A DNA stretch of 64,000 nt from the NCBI GenBank assembly GCA_013396635.1, contig WBMW01004838.1, positions 552,942 through 616,941 on the forward strand, read 5' to 3'. Position 1 is the first letter of the stretch. Every line of letters begins with the position of its first letter. The DNA comes from Penelope pileata (taxonomy: Eukaryota > Chordata > Aves > Galliformes > Cracidae). Below are positions 48,287 to 61,395 of the stretch, one piece after another. Position numbers and translations under genes: made by a program. The notes below the pieces were generated by a model. The model was given only the letters and a program-made list of their open reading frames with translations. It searched no databases and was not told the origin of the DNA.

Positions 48287-51200
48287 GTAAGCAGCCTTCC
48301 AGCAAGCAGGCTTCACCCTGAACCGCAAAGAAGTGCCATCCCCAGGGCTGTTCTTCTGCCTCTGAAAGTGCAGCGAGGAAAGGGGAGTTCAAACATATCA
48401 GAGCAAGGCAGCGCGAAGCAGGCTGTCAGACTTGACACCAGCTAGGGATTTCTCTGTTTAAATCCTAACTCCAGATCCAATCTGTGCAGCAACAGGCTGG
48501 AGATGAAGCAGCAGGCAGCTTTTTCCAGTACTTCCAGAGTCCAGGTACACAGCTGTTACACCCACTTGCTGGTCTTCCCTATTTTTTCTTCCATGCAGCA
48601 GACAAGCAATTGAGAACAGCATCACAGTTTAAAAGCATCTGTGTAAAAACAAATCTGCTCTGGTGCAGAATTAGAATTAGGAATCAAAGTCCCACTGTCA
48701 CGAGCCTGGTGCCCTTTCAGAGGGTCTGGCAGTGCTGCTCCCAGGTTCAGTGCCTCTGCGAAGCAGAGGCTTTTCCTCGGCATCACGACATATGCAAAGC
48801 AGCAAGCAGCCTCCTGTGCAAACACGAGGCTGCCCTACTTTCTGCAGACGACTGCCCTCAACCATCTTCACCAGACAGTCTGATTATATTTCTCATATTG
48901 CAACACAGCTGTTCGTAACTTGTCATCTGCACCGAGAACCCCGGCCAAGTACTCCAGCTGTATAATATCTTTTTATTGTTGATGGAAGAGTCTCAGTACA
49001 AACGACTCCCTTATATCCTTGGAAATCGCACAAACATTGCACGAGGCAGAGTGATGCATTTAGAACCACCTCTGCAAAGTGCCACAACAATGTTTTAATG
49101 AGGGCTGGCTTCCTCCAAATGCTTAGCAGTTCCCATTTGCCAGAACTCCTTTTGCTGAGAAGATACATGAGAAATGCTGTTGATGCATCATTGCTGGGTG
49201 CACTTCTGGATTTGGAAGATGCTGCTTTCACGGTTGGGAATCCATGGCAAAAGGCAAGCTATTTTGTGATGACTTGATGCTTTTGGCTCCAAAATTAACA
49301 ACATTGAGTACACGGAGATTGGTGGGAAAACAGAAATAACTGGAAAACCAGCAAGGAAAGGCAGGGATCAACGAGTCATTGTCACTTCCAGGATAAGAAG
49401 TAGGGGCATTAGGCAAAGCTGGGAGGTGGCAGGTGGTTCAAAACAAACAGGAGAGAAGAGTTTTCAGCCAGCATCTAGCAAGGCTGTGGAATTTGTTGAC
49501 ATGGGATGTTGTGGATGCTAAATATTTACATGGCTCAGGAAGGACTGGGTGAATACTTGGAAGAAAAGTCTGCCGATGATTGTTAAATGCAAAAACATCA
49601 CGTCTGACTTAGGAAACGTCTGACTTGCAATTCACTGGAGAATGTTCCGGGTTTGCACGCCTATTCGTTTCCCTTGCTCCGATGCCATTTGCCGACCTCC
49701 TGGCATCATCACACTGCCAGCACTGCGATGATGTCCATCACCAGGAGCTGACTTCCTCAGCTCTAAGAAGCTCTTGCTTTGCTGTTCTGCACTGTGAAAA
49801 TAGTACCTGCGGAGGTACAAGTGCTCACTCAGAAACATCTGCAATGCAATGGGCCCAGTTGCTTCTCAGAAATCCCCTTAGGACCGAAACAACTCTAGCA
49901 ACATGCCAGAGAGCTGCTTGGGCATAGTGATTTCAGCCATTTAAGATATTCTGATAATGATGTTTTATGTAGTTTACAAGGGTTCTGCAAAATGTGTTGT
50001 TTCATTTTTTTTTGTTGTTGTTGGTAGGCCAAGCTGGGATGGAAGAAACTAAGATCTGTTCCACTTCACTCTTCTCCTCCATCTTTGCCATCACTGAAAG
50101 CTGAAGGCTTATTTCTCTAGCCAGGATGAGACAAGCATTTACTTTATCTGGCACACTAATAATTAAGATATTGTGTATTCTACCACTCACATGGTCTGAG
50201 CAAGACAGAAAACGTTTCTACTGCAAATTTTTAGACTTATTTCTGAAGGAAACAAAGTTCCATAATTGAGCTCATACGTCTGCGTTCCTGCCACAGCCAG
50301 TCCCTTCCGCTGTCACTTCTGAAGCTGCTGTTGGGTTTCAACCACAACTGACACAGTGGGAAAGATTTCAAAAACCTGAAGTTCCTCTGTAATTAACGAA
50401 GTCACTGAGTAGTGAAACAAACATTATTAATCACCTCACTGAGAGAAAAACAGCAGTGCCAATACAGCCTTTATTAGACAGCAGAGTTCAATCTCTAGAG
50501 AGGTCCTAACGAAATGATATCTCATTGCTTCTGCTGCTTATGGACACACTTCTTATGAGTTGAAGATAGTGCAGTTCTTTGCCAGCAATCCAAATTAAAA
50601 AGACCCCACCAGGTCCTGATTAATATTCCCTGCTGATTGCATGATGAAATGAGAAAGCATCAGTGAAGCTAGATCAGAGAATAAGGAGCGAGAAGGGTTC
50701 TCAGCGCTGTGAAGAAGCATAAAATGGCTTTGGCCTGTAAAGCATAATAATGCCTTCAGTGAAACACCGGAGGACATCTAATAAGGGAGAAATCTGACAG
50801 AGCAGGAGCGATTGAAAAAGTTAATTTAAGCAGGGCAGCAGGACAATCGGGGTAAGAAAATAAATGATAAATCTACCAATTGTATTGAAAGCCTAGAGTA
50901 ACGTGTGCTAAACAGAACTGCGCCGTTGGATACTGGTCTCAGCCTTGGCCTCAGATGGTACATGACCTGGTCTGCTTTCCGGCAGTTTATCTGGGGCATG
51001 ATGTGCACCAGATGTTCTGGTGCTCTGGCTCTGATACAGACCATGACACAGGGCATCCTCTCCAGCCCCGCATCGGTGTGTTTGCTCCTCCAGCCTGTGG
51101 GTCCCTGTTCAGCTGCAAGCTGCTACACATCGGTGCTTGATTGCTGGTGGATGACAGAAGAAAGGGAGCTTTCATCACCCACAGTGCTACTTCTTACCAC

Positions 51201-51553
51201 TCTGGCTGGGCACCTTTCTGGAACAGGCGTCTGACAATAAAAATAGGCCATCAGCCATGCAAAACTTTCCAAATGAAAATTGTTTGAAACTGCTGACATT
51301 TTGCACCTTCTCAGGCAGGAGGAAGACTCACTGGAGCTGCCTCGGGCAGGAAGGAGAAGGCTCAGAAAGGACTTCTCCATGGTGGCACATCAGCCCAGCG
51401 ATGGTGTTCTCCTCACCTGCAGACTGGAAGCTCTGTACAAGTGTTATTATACAGTATGGCAAAGTCCTTACTCCCAACTTCTGCAGCTTCAGTGTCAATT
51501 CTTCAATTTTTCCAAAGTCTGTGCCTTGAAATGTGCTCTGGATTTTCTGCAGA

Positions 51554-51567
51554 TTTTTTTTTTTTTT
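51554..51567. repeat. T14 homopolymer
   Basis: Uninterrupted run of 14 T. No SINE or processed copy is attached. Confidence 0.9.
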
Positions 51568-52925
51568 AAAGTAATTCAATAAAACAGTTTAGGTGACATC
51601 AAACCTCACTCCCGTGAGGCTCAAAATTTTTTTCTTCAGTAGAATTTCTTCTACCTCAAGCCGGAAGAACTGGAGTTGGAATTCAAAGCTGCCTGGGAAT
51701 CACCTACCAGCTGTAATACCTTCTACACTTCGAGGATACGGTCTTCCTCTTATTTCACCTTCCCCACAGACATAAAAGATAAACTTTCCTATGATAAAAG
51801 TAGCCAGACGTTGTCAGCACTTGGCTAGTTTAACTCCTTGAACAGGAACGATCCAATTCCTGGTTACAGTGTTGTAAGACCTGAATTGAGTTCAAAATCT
51901 CTCTGCCAATATACTTCAGTGCTGCAAATCTGAACACATTTCAGTCCCTCAATTACACAGGATGGTGCAGTCTAGAGAATTCCTTGGCTACTGTCCTTTG
52001 GAGCCAGCCCCAGCCCCAGCCAAATTCAGTTAATAAGACATGCCTCTCAGAAGAGCTAATGCAGTCCTGGCTGCCATGAGCACATTATTTTCTGTTCCTG
52101 AGGTACCTTCGGGGGCTTTGCCTCTCACTCTGCTGTCTCCAAGGGTGTTGCTGGCTGTGCAAGTGTTCCCAGGCAATTCTAGGGAAGCCATGCATTTATG
52201 GATGGGTGTTTCAAAGATTAAGTCATCCAGATGTGTGAGGGGAAAAATGAAGCTAAAACTCAAAAGAATTCCTGGACAGACACAATAGATGGATGAGAGG
52301 AGAAAAGGGAATGTCCAGGGCCATTTCTCCTAGGGAACAGAATTGACAATCAGGGCTGAAGTCATGGAAAAAATATTTTGCAAGTCAGCCAATGGAATCT
52401 TTTGAAAAGGCGGTGCTGTCAGAGGAAAACAGAAGACTTCAGGTGCAGGTGAACCTATTCACAAAAAGCACGAGTCCTAATGCTCAGTCATGCTTAGAAA
52501 AGGTGGCATGAAGCCATCAGGGAGTCTTCTCAAACCCAAATGCATCTCTCTGCTTTCCTTAGCTCCCCGAGTTTCTGGATATATATTTATCACTTTTCCC
52601 TGGCAAATATTTCCTCCTAACCTCCTGCCACATTTGTATTTGCAGTCCTCTCCTGACTTCTTATCCCCCCTGTGCTTCATGAAAATTTTTATTTCCATGG
52701 TCCCTGGAAGTACCTCTTTTATGATGAAATCAGACCCTTTGCACAAAGATGGTGTGCAGCCACCTCTGTGTGGCTGTGTCTTCAGTGCCAAGCTTTGAGT
52801 GGTTGGCATAAAGTCGTTTGTAAAAGGACAATAACAAGTACAATGAATTCTAATGCTCTCTGTGCTTACATAGCTCGTAGGTAACTACATCACCAGTATT
52901 TCACAAAGCTGCAGTAACTCTCTTT

Positions 52926-52946
52926 AAAAAAAAAAAAAAAAAAAAA
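52926..52946. repeat. A21 homopolymer
   Basis: Uninterrupted run of 21 A, the longest homopolymer in the window. No polyadenylation signal lies just upstream and no retroposed body was recognised on the left. Confidence 0.92.
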
Positions 52947-55606
52947 GCCTCACCAAAACAACACTTTATCATAATATTCATGGACAGACACCAAAAAAAT
53001 CAATGGCTGAGGATCTACATCTATCACAACCTGCAGAAAACCCTCTGCTAATATCAGGTCAAGGGAAGCTGCTCTAATTGTCTGGATTCCTATGTCAGCT
53101 CATATTCACCTGACACCATTCAATGGCATTAAAATGGATTTTCAGCCTCTTGCTTCATGCATCATAGGCAGCACAGAAAATAAATCAGCCCTTTTGGAGA
53201 CAGCATTCCCGACAACGAAGCTGATGCCACAGAGAGGTTCCCTCATTAGCACAGCTTCCCTTGCACCAGCTTCATTTCAAGTCTGGCATCTCAGTGATCC
53301 CAGAAGGACCAAGGCAACCTGGTAGACCCCCTCCCCAGTATTCCAGGCAGGGAAGGTGTCACATCCTACCAGGTTTTGAGATATTGAACAGAGCTGCAAG
53401 AGACTCTTTGCCAGCAGATGTAAGTCAACCTCAGTGCAGGGGAGTCACCGAGCATCACTGAAAAACGAGTAAAACGGGAAATTATATAGGAAATACAACC
53501 ATTATTATAATTAAATCACAATAGTGATATATAACAATAACAACAGCATAACAAAGCAGAGACCAACAAGCAGTCCTCTGCAGTGAGCGGCCTGCCAAGC
53601 ACAAAAGCCAGTGAGAAGTGAAGGCCTCACATGCTCCACAGCTAATCACACCTCGGGTACATAAAGAATCCAATACTGAGTGGTGATGGCAATAATTTCT
53701 GCCAGTAAAATGCAGACTGTAAGCCCAAATGAAAAGAGGCAGACCTTGGAAGAGGAGCAGTTCTGCAGATAGTGGTGGTTGCTTCATCCTGCTGCAAAGG
53801 CACGTTCATTAGCCAGCTCCTACTGGAGGCCGTGGGGCAGCTTGGCGTTGGTCTATGTGCACAAAGGGGACTGCACCGTGGCAATGACAGGGTGAACACA
53901 GGAGGAGCCACCCTGTATTAGATCAGCCATCCATCCACCCAAGTCTCTTCCAGTAACTCAAGCCCAACGTCCCTGCTGTGGTAGCCAGGCAGGAGCCAGC
54001 AGATGTCCTCCAGGAAGGAAAATGAAGAAGGAATTAGGATACACTCTGGTAATGGGCTGGTGCACAGGCAGTCAGGGACCAGCTCCTGCCAAATGCGAAG
54101 AGCTGAACAAAGACCACAGCAAACACAGCCTTCATCATCTGGGATGGACACAGCAGAAAAATCCCCATCTGAATTTGAAAGAAAGTGCAGGAGGCTGATG
54201 AAGCAGAATTAAAAAGTGCATTAGGGCTCTTAAACATGTCACCACAACTGCTCCATTGACAAGTGCTGTCACGCTCCACTCAAACAATGCTTTAGGGAAG
54301 CCAGGGCACACTTCTGAGGAAGTGCATGAGAGCCCTACGAGACCCTTCCGTGTAATATATTACAATGAATGGTTAATGACCAGGCACTCACAGTAAATGG
54401 CAATACCCACTTCAGCGCGAGGCGTCCTGTCACACAGAGGGAACCCTTTGTCTCCCCAGCAGTCTCACCTGGCTCCCTGCTTTGTTCCTGGCCCTGAGAC
54501 ATCAGGTGCTGCTGGAAGACAACACTCCTTTCAACAGTTGCAGAAAGGCAACTCCTCACAAAATAGCTCATTTGCCTATTAAAAAGCAGCAAGGCTCTAA
54601 CCTCAGGTGGTTTCATCCCTGCAATCTGACAGCCAATTTTAAGCTACAAAGGTTTTTATTTTAACTCCCAGAAAATCTAGACTCTTACTCCTACCTGAAG
54701 GATCTCTTTGCTTAGTAAATAGCTCCTTACAGAAAATGCTTAACATCTCAGCACATACTGCGGGTGCAGACTGTTTCAGTGGTGGTGGAATGATGCGGTA
54801 ATGTACCAGCAGCACCAAAATTTGCTGCCTCCTAAATAGAATTAATCTGGCTGATCTCTCCCTAATAGATATGCCATTAAGCAGGAAGGACTTTACAAAG
54901 GCATAGAAAGGGATAGAAATTCCAAAACTTCCTCTCAACCAACAAGATGCCATAGAGAGACGTGCGGAGCCAATGGTACCGCAAAGCACTACAAACCCAG
55001 CCATTTTTCAACCTTCTTCACACTGTCCCTGCAGCTCAGCTGTTGATGGACCATGAGACCATCTCTTGCCCACTTGTGTGCCAAATCTTCCAGGCTATTA
55101 ACTCACCATCAGATGCATCTTACCTGCTGGGCTATTTGGGTGCTCACACAGACTGCTGATGGCCTGTAGCTCTCAGGACTGGCACAGCTACAAGCAGCTG
55201 CCATGTTCAGGTGTGATATCCCCCAGCCACCACTGCTGATACACACATGTCTGCAGCCTACCAGCCTGAAGGTCTGGGTTTTTCCAGCTGATTTTCTGGT
55301 GATTATGGTGTCTCATTTGATGCTCCCACAAGACATTGAATAGGCCATCGCCCCTCATTTTCCTTTCAGAACTCAAGTGCCAGGAACACTCAGTAAGGTT
55401 TTCACTCTCATGGCAGCCCCCTCACCAGAGGAAAAGGGGGTGGCAGCAAGCTGGAGCAGCTCTGGGGGCAAAGCCACCAGCCATGGGGATCTGCACTTCC
55501 TTCCCTCTCTGTTTTGCTGTTCACTGTTGATCGTGCTTCTGTCACTGTGAGTTTTCCTAGGTGGGAAAACTCTGCAGCTTCCTTTTGCCTCATGACACCA
55601 AGAACG

Positions 55607-55990
55607 TTAGCTGATTATAAGCGTGACAAGACAAGTCGAGGCCCTGTTCAGCCGGGCCTGGAGTCGGAGCACTGCCTGGAGCGGGTCCTGCAGCCACTGC
55701 AGCGAAACCTTGACGGATGGCACCAGAGGGCTCCGTGAGTGCTGCTGAGCGATGCGATTCTCCTGCCCATGAATCAGAGGATCGTAGAGGACACGGCTCT
55801 GGAGCTCCCGTGTGATGGCTGGCAGCTGCTCCCGCTTAGCAGGCTGCGCTCCAGGAGCGGGGCTCCCATCACTCACCCCACAACCGTCTGCCGGCACACG
55901 CAGCTGCTCAGCCTGGCTGCCGAAGCTTAAATGAAGTCCATGCTTGCTAAGAGAAGTCTGAGATCCCTCACCTGGATCTTTGCTCGCCAT
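55607..55990 (-). CDS. 127-codon open frame across a CpG island (unrecognised)
   Basis: The minus strand opens at an ATG (55990) in strong context, A at -3 and G at +4 (AGAATGG). It runs 127 codons across the whole CpG-rich patch to a stop at 55607. The protein starts MASKDPGEGSQ, is rich in Ser, Gln, Leu and Arg, and shows no signal peptide, membrane segment or domain I know. Nineteen bases after the ATG there is a good donor, ATCCAG|GTGAGG (exon end 55972, intron GT at 55971-55970), so the true coding part could be only the first six codons of a spliced gene. High G+C lengthens chance frames, and overlapping plus-strand frames (55739-55930) are also open. I hold it as a candidate only. Confidence 0.2.
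   Translation of the reverse strand: MASKDPGEGSQTSLSKHGLHLSFGSQAEQLRVPADGCGVSDGSPAPGAQPAKREQLPAITRELQSRVLYDPLIHGQENRIAQQHSRSPLVPSVKVSLQWLQDPLQAVLRLQARLNRASTCLVTLIIS
55621..55930. promoter_or_regulatory. small internal CpG island
   Basis: By hand count there are about 20 CpG in 310 bases at roughly 58-60% G+C, an observed/expected ratio near 0.75-0.8. Flanking DNA is CpG-poor. Frames are open on both strands across the island. Such patches mark promoters, unmethylated regulatory DNA or GC-rich exons. Confidence 0.55.
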
Positions 55991-58899
55991 TCTGGAGTAC
56001 TACATGCTCACTGAGTGCATCTCTGGCTGTTGCTTGTAGAGTCAAACCCAACCACACCACTTTGCTCTGCCTTCAACGTTCTGGACTCACCCGCTCCTGG
56101 AAGCAGAAAAAAGCAGGGTGGCAGAGCCACAGCCTTAGGTTTATGCCTCCTCCCAAGGGAGCTGATATAAAATCATTCCAGGTTTGTTGAACGCATTGCA
56201 CAGGCACAGAGCCCATGGCAATGGGTTTGCATGAAGCCTGGGAGGAAGGAGGCCTCTGTTGCTCCCCTGCAAACAGCTCCTGCACCTTGGTGGGGAGGTC
56301 TTGCAGAGAGCCCTCTCACAGCCACAGCCAGGAGCAATATGAAGGCTGAATGATCAAGGACTTCCAGATCTCAGACCTTAAAGTATTTTAATTGCACTGC
56401 AGGGCAATTCAGCACGGAGCGTATGAAACATGGCAGTCAGAGAAAATAGCTGCTCTGGAAGATGTCTGTAATGATCAGGGATCCCTGTTACTGCTTACTG
56501 AATACACATATTTCTGCCCTCGATGAAGTGCTCCTGGTTCCCTTGTGTCTCTCAGTGCTCCTTGCAGTGGCCAGACAGGATCACGCTGGGAAGAACACAC
56601 AGCCAGAGCACAAACACAGAATGCCCTGGATAACAGAGGAGGTTTCTCTGCTTGCTGACAGCATACAGCCAGGGCTCCTGCTGGATGCTGGCCGGCTGCA
56701 TGCACTGAATCACAACAAGGACATGGAACTGGGGAGAAATGCCTCTTGTGCAGGTCCTGTCCGCTTCAGAGAGGAAAGGCCTATTTCCTCCCTCACGAAG
56801 GAAGGAAGCCCCTGCTCAGCCTGATGTTGCCATTCATTATTTATGGAGTGATGCAAACATGTCTGATGCATGGATTTATTCTTCCCTCAGCACCTCAGAG
56901 GCTGTCATAAGCAGAAGCAGCCAGAAGTGCTTTCCCCTTCCAATCTCCCTTCTGCTATGTCTGCACCTGCCCTTCCAAGCATCTCTTTGAGGTCAGCTCG
57001 CTCCAGCAGGTGGAAATGTCTGCAAGCATCGGTCTGCGCTCTTTCTAAATGTTTGTTATATAGTTATCTGACATTTATTTTAGACTGAACACAGGGTTTG
57101 GTGCAAATCTTTGTAGCACAGTGGCTTTCAGCTCTGTCCTCCCAGAGACAAGGAGCATGACTTCTGACGTGAGTTGCCTCATGGGTTAATCCCCGTGTAG
57201 ACGAGGTAATTTATACTACAGCCAGCAACACCGTATAATGTCAACCCAAAGGGCCTGCGAGGCTTACCTCAGCTGCAGGCCACATCCTAGGGACACAGCT
57301 TATCTTTCCCACACAAAGGTCTGCAAATCTATTAACAGCGTCTCCCATTTCAGAGAAGACACAGTTCACGTGGCCACCAGACTACTCCTGTATTCACCCT
57401 GATGATGCTAACCACGTGATAATTAATGAAATAAAGCTCTCTCTCACACACACTTGCACAGTCTCAAGCTTTACTGCCTGGATATTGCCAACTAAAAGCA
57501 TGCAGAAGAGGAAGAAGGGACATCTCCAGCTCTTCCCAGCAGAGGCCTGCAGACAGTACAGGCCTCTGGGTGGTGAAGGGAATTATTAGTGGCGTTATTT
57601 CCTTGACAATAAAGTTAAGTTAGCCTTGCGATTAACAATTCTTCTGCAACACAGTCATCCTCTGTCCAAGATGGCTCTGAATGCCCAATGTTGGGTTTCT
57701 CTGAGGACAAACCATGCCCCACACCAACAGCAATCCCGCTGCAGCAAGAGGCAGTGACTGGAATGCTGTGGACACAGGGCAGAGCTGTGGGGGATGTCCA
57801 TCCATCCTCATTACACACCATATTTGAGGAACATCACCCTGTTCCCCCCCACACCCACAGCTACCTTTCTTCTCTGACAAGTTTCTGAAACTGTTAACCC
57901 CATATGACCTGCTGAGGAATAGGTCATATTCCCACACCTGCCAGGTCTGTCCTTCCTCCCTGTATCTGTAAGCCAGTGACTTGTAGCCCAAGCTATTTAT
58001 TGGATGCCTGGAGCCTTGGAGTCAAGCAGAGGGAAGCTCATGTTCATATTGGTCCTTTGGGGCAGTTCTCATAGCAGCGAAAACAGAGCCCTCGCTTTCC
58101 CTGCTGGCTTAGGGCAGCTGTTCATCAGGCAGTGGGATGCTGGGTTACGTTACTGCATTGTTTATTGCTCACAGATTCACATCATTTTTGCTGTGCTGTG
58201 TCTGGCTTATTTACTTATTATTATTCATTTATTTATTTATTTGGAAAAGGAAGCATAGGCTACGAAAGGGCAAGGAGGAGTCCTGGCTTTGGTCTTGACC
58301 TGAGTCAGAGTGGGTGGTTTCTGCACTAGATCAGCAACAGGACACCGGGGTAAAGAGAAGCTGGGGACTCAGGGCAGGGGAAGAAAGGGAAGGCTGTAGC
58401 AATAAAAAACTAATAATCACATTTCTCCTCCAAATCCACTCAGTAAGCTCATCAAGAACAAGAACAGGCAAAACCCTTTCTCCCTAAGCCAACGCCCATC
58501 ATAATGTGCAGTCTGTTGTATTCTGTGCATGTAAAACATATGTTTATATCTGTGCATGTGTGCATATGCATGTACATACACCCATGCATAAGGAATTCTG
58601 CCCTTCACTGCATCTCCCATGAAGTGGTGATACAGAAATTCTGTGCTACCAACACAGTTGCTTTTCCTACAGTCACGTTATGCATCCAGTCAGATGCACA
58701 GGGCTGCAATGCCTACTGCTGGCTTGCTTCACCACATGCGAAAATGTTTAGCAGAAGTGATTGCATCTAACTACTTGCAAGAAATCACTCTCACAGCAAT
58801 ATTTTTTCCTTCTTACCTTTGCAGTGCCTTCACTCCAAAAGGAGTTGAATACCAGGAATTCATTGCATGCCATGAAAGGAGGTCTCGAAGCTGGAAATA
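55991..58899. other. unique non-coding sequence with short simple repeats
   Basis: No gene or repeat family was recognised. There is a C8 run near 57844, an (ATTT)n run at about 58217-58241 and an alternating purine-pyrimidine stretch at about 58548-58590 (TGTGCATGTGTGCATATGCA and neighbours). Confidence 0.5.
58217..58241. repeat. (ATTT)n microsatellite
   Basis: About five ATTT units preceded by ATT units. It is a simple repeat of possible variable length. Confidence 0.85.
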
Positions 58900-59045
58900 G
58901 GATATGTGGGTTGTGTTCCTCGCTGTGTTACTAAATTCCCATGTCACCGTAGGCAAACCATTTAATGGCTCTGTAGCACACTCTTCCTACCTGGAAAGCA
59001 GCTACAGTGCGAACATCTGTACAGCTCTTTGATAATGATGAAACA
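58900..59045 (+). mobile_element. MIR-like SINE relic, plus strand
   Basis: The order TGTCACCGTAGGCAAACCAT, 'ttaatggctctgtagc', CTCTTCCTACCTGGAAA and, further right, 'gaacatctgtacagctctttgata' follows the MIR core and tail ('gtgaccttgggcaagtcacttaacctctctgtgcc...', then 'gtaaagcgctttga'). Similarity is low but two blocks are in the right order and spacing. MIR relics are known at low copy in bird genomes. Confidence 0.45.
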
Positions 59046-59599
59046 CACCATGCAGCCTAAAAATAAGCAGATAACAAATTTAAGAAATGCCTGACTGTCC
59101 CGCAGCAATGCTCTGTGCAGACCAGCCCTCTGCCTCTTATGGTGGCAGTAGGAGATGCAATGCAGCGAGAGCAAGCCCACCTGGCTGCTCCCTGTAGCCC
59201 ATTATCTCCACCTGTCCCCAGCACCTACAGCCATTGGACTACAGGTGTTGCAGGGTACATCCCTGCCTATCCCTTTTCGTGACTATTTATATACCTGTCA
59301 CCCACAAATCTGTGCCGTGTGGAAGCTGGGAGAGCTTCTCCAGTGGGACATGCTGCCACAGACCCGAGACACGCTCCACCCAGTGTCCCTCTTCCCCACT
59401 GCACCCTGAACCTTGCTTTCCTCACACACCTTGCCCCAAGCACAGGTGCGGGCAGAAATCCTCAACACAGCCCAAGGGTCTTACGTGGAGAACTCAACGG
59501 GACTCGCAGGTTTAGGAAAGCAAACAAGTAGTAATTAAAAATAAGCGGGCAGAGGCTGTACATTCCCCTGCCCCATCTGGAAATGTAGTGGTGGATTTA
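59046..59599. other. unique sequence, nothing recognised
   Basis: C-rich plus strand in the 59200-59520 part. No gene or repeat was recognised. Confidence 0.5.
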
Positions 59600-60110
59600 G
59601 TATGCCAATACTGACATTTTAATTAATCATTGTTTCTAAAATGCTTTGCCGTAGAAAGCCTAATGCAGTCAAAATTATTATTAATAACGCTTCCACTAAC
59701 ATTCCATTTTTTATTATTACATTATCACGCATTAATATTATATCAAATTATTAATAATGACAACAGCATCTCCTTTAATACAAGAAGGGGTATCTTTAGC
59801 TCTTCCCAGAATAAAAACATTGATACTACTTATTAAAGGCTTCCCCTATACTTCAACCGATAGCCCCCTTATAATTGTATCACTGAAATTAACCACATAG
59901 TCACAGGCTGGGACAGTCATAATTAACAACAGAAAGGAAACACAATGCGCTCCAGTAAGGAGAAGCAGCCCTCCCTCCCCCCAAAATGGTGCAAAATACA
60001 TAGGGGACCCTGTTGTCATAGTAACTGGCATTACAGCTTGCTTTCGATAATTAATGGAGGGCTTTGCTATTACAGTATTCTTCAAATTTCACTTTCCCCT
60101 GTGCTGCACT
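59600..60110. promoter_or_regulatory. TAAT-rich block, candidate regulatory element
   Basis: About 500 AT-rich bases contain at least seven TAATTA-, TTAATTAA- or ATTAATAA-type cores, the binding core of many homeodomain proteins, interleaved with GC-containing unique sequence and without repeat similarity. An RFX X-box-like palindrome GTTGTCATAGTAAC lies at 60012-60025. This resembles vertebrate developmental enhancers, but conservation was not tested. Confidence 0.25.
60012..60025. promoter_or_regulatory. X-box-like motif (RFX type)
   Basis: GTTGTCATAGTAAC matches the RFX consensus GTNRCC-N2-RGYAAC at all defined positions except one (T for C in the left half-site). The right half-site is intact. 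Confidence 0.25.
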
Positions 60111-61395
60111 GCAGAATGCAGTATCATTTCCCCATTCATAAATATTTCATTACCACAGTCTGCTGTGTTTCATCATCACTGATAACACTCAGCCTAATCC
60201 ACCCATTGCTGAATTCATGTAGCCCTGTCGGCAGAGCAACTTTCATTTCCTCCTTCTACTTCAGCAGCCTTCATTTTTCTTGCTCGGTGTTCGCTCGCTG
60301 CAAAACCGTCATCGCGGGCTAAATACAGAGACCTTCATTTTTCTTACTCTGAAAAATAAACGTGAGTGGTAAAACATGAGCTCTGCCCAAGTATGTAACA
60401 TACAGACAGGCGCAAACGCAATGTTTGCATCACAGATATAAATCGTGTGCCTCACGGCAGGTATTTGGATCAGCAATGGAGAGAGAAATTGCTGCATGTT
60501 ATTGCAGAAGGAAACCTGGAGCCTGATTCAGCAAGATCTAAGGGTACCTCCAGACACATGCCCTGTCCCTCTGATGACACCTACAAGCAGCAGAAGTGAC
60601 GCTCTCACCCAGGGGATGGGCTGATGCAGAACACATTTGTAAATAACTTACTAGCAGTGAATACCCAAAGTCAGTGGCAGTAATGCAGATGGCAAAGAGA
60701 GAAGCAATAGTTTTAATTATTTTTCTTAATCATATTAACTCCAAGGTTACACATACATAGCTTCTACTGATATCCACGCACAGAGCATGCAAGTTCCCTT
60801 GTTGAGCTTCAATTGAAGTATTCTTCTCTTTTCTTAATGCTTTTCTCCTCAGTGTTGCTATCCCTTTGAAGCCAGTTGCTAGCCAAAGACTGAGAAACCT
60901 TAAGAAGTCAGTGCTGGCCTCTTCAGTGCCAGCCGCACGGCCTCTCTCCTGTAGCTTGATGACAGACCTCAGAATGCCTTTACAGAGGAGGAGACGAGGG
61001 AGGCTGAAGGGAAGAGAAATGCCATGAGTAACTTACTAGACAGAATGCCGCACAGAATCTGGCCCGTTCCATACGAAGTATCATCGATAAGATGTACTCT
61101 GCCTCTGGGGGTGGGGCTGAATTCTGGGTGAGAAACCTTGGCACAAATGAGCGCTAATGGAGACGACTGCATGCACTGCTTGACAGGCACTGTATCAACG
61201 AAAATCCGTTCCATCTATTCTGCATGTAGCTGAAACACCTCGGTAAAAAATCGCACAGCCCATGCAATAAATAGCAGTTATTTGCCTATGCCATGCAATC
61301 TGCGAGACCTGCTAGGATGTCGTTTATGTTGACACATTTAAAGAGAGAAGCTCTGAGAATCCATTTTCTTCCAAGCATCGTAAAAAAAACCCTAC

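Larger units (their letters stand above)
48287..55620. other. unique non-coding sequence, nothing recognised
   Basis: More than 7 kb without a recognised gene or transposable element. Simple tracts are listed separately. Frames of up to 144 codons (48484-48918, plus) have no known domain. AT-rich patches lie near 49950-50030 and 50390-50500. Confidence 0.5.

Noticed and set aside
48484..48918. 144-codon plus-strand frame starting MQQQAGDEAAG
   Set aside because: The frame has no recognisable domain. It is Cys-rich in a scattered way with no spacing pattern, and no promoter or splice signals frame it.
52926..52946. A21 run as the tail of a processed pseudogene or SINE
   Set aside because: No polyadenylation signal lies just before it, no retroposed body is recognisable on the left, and no target-site duplication was seen.
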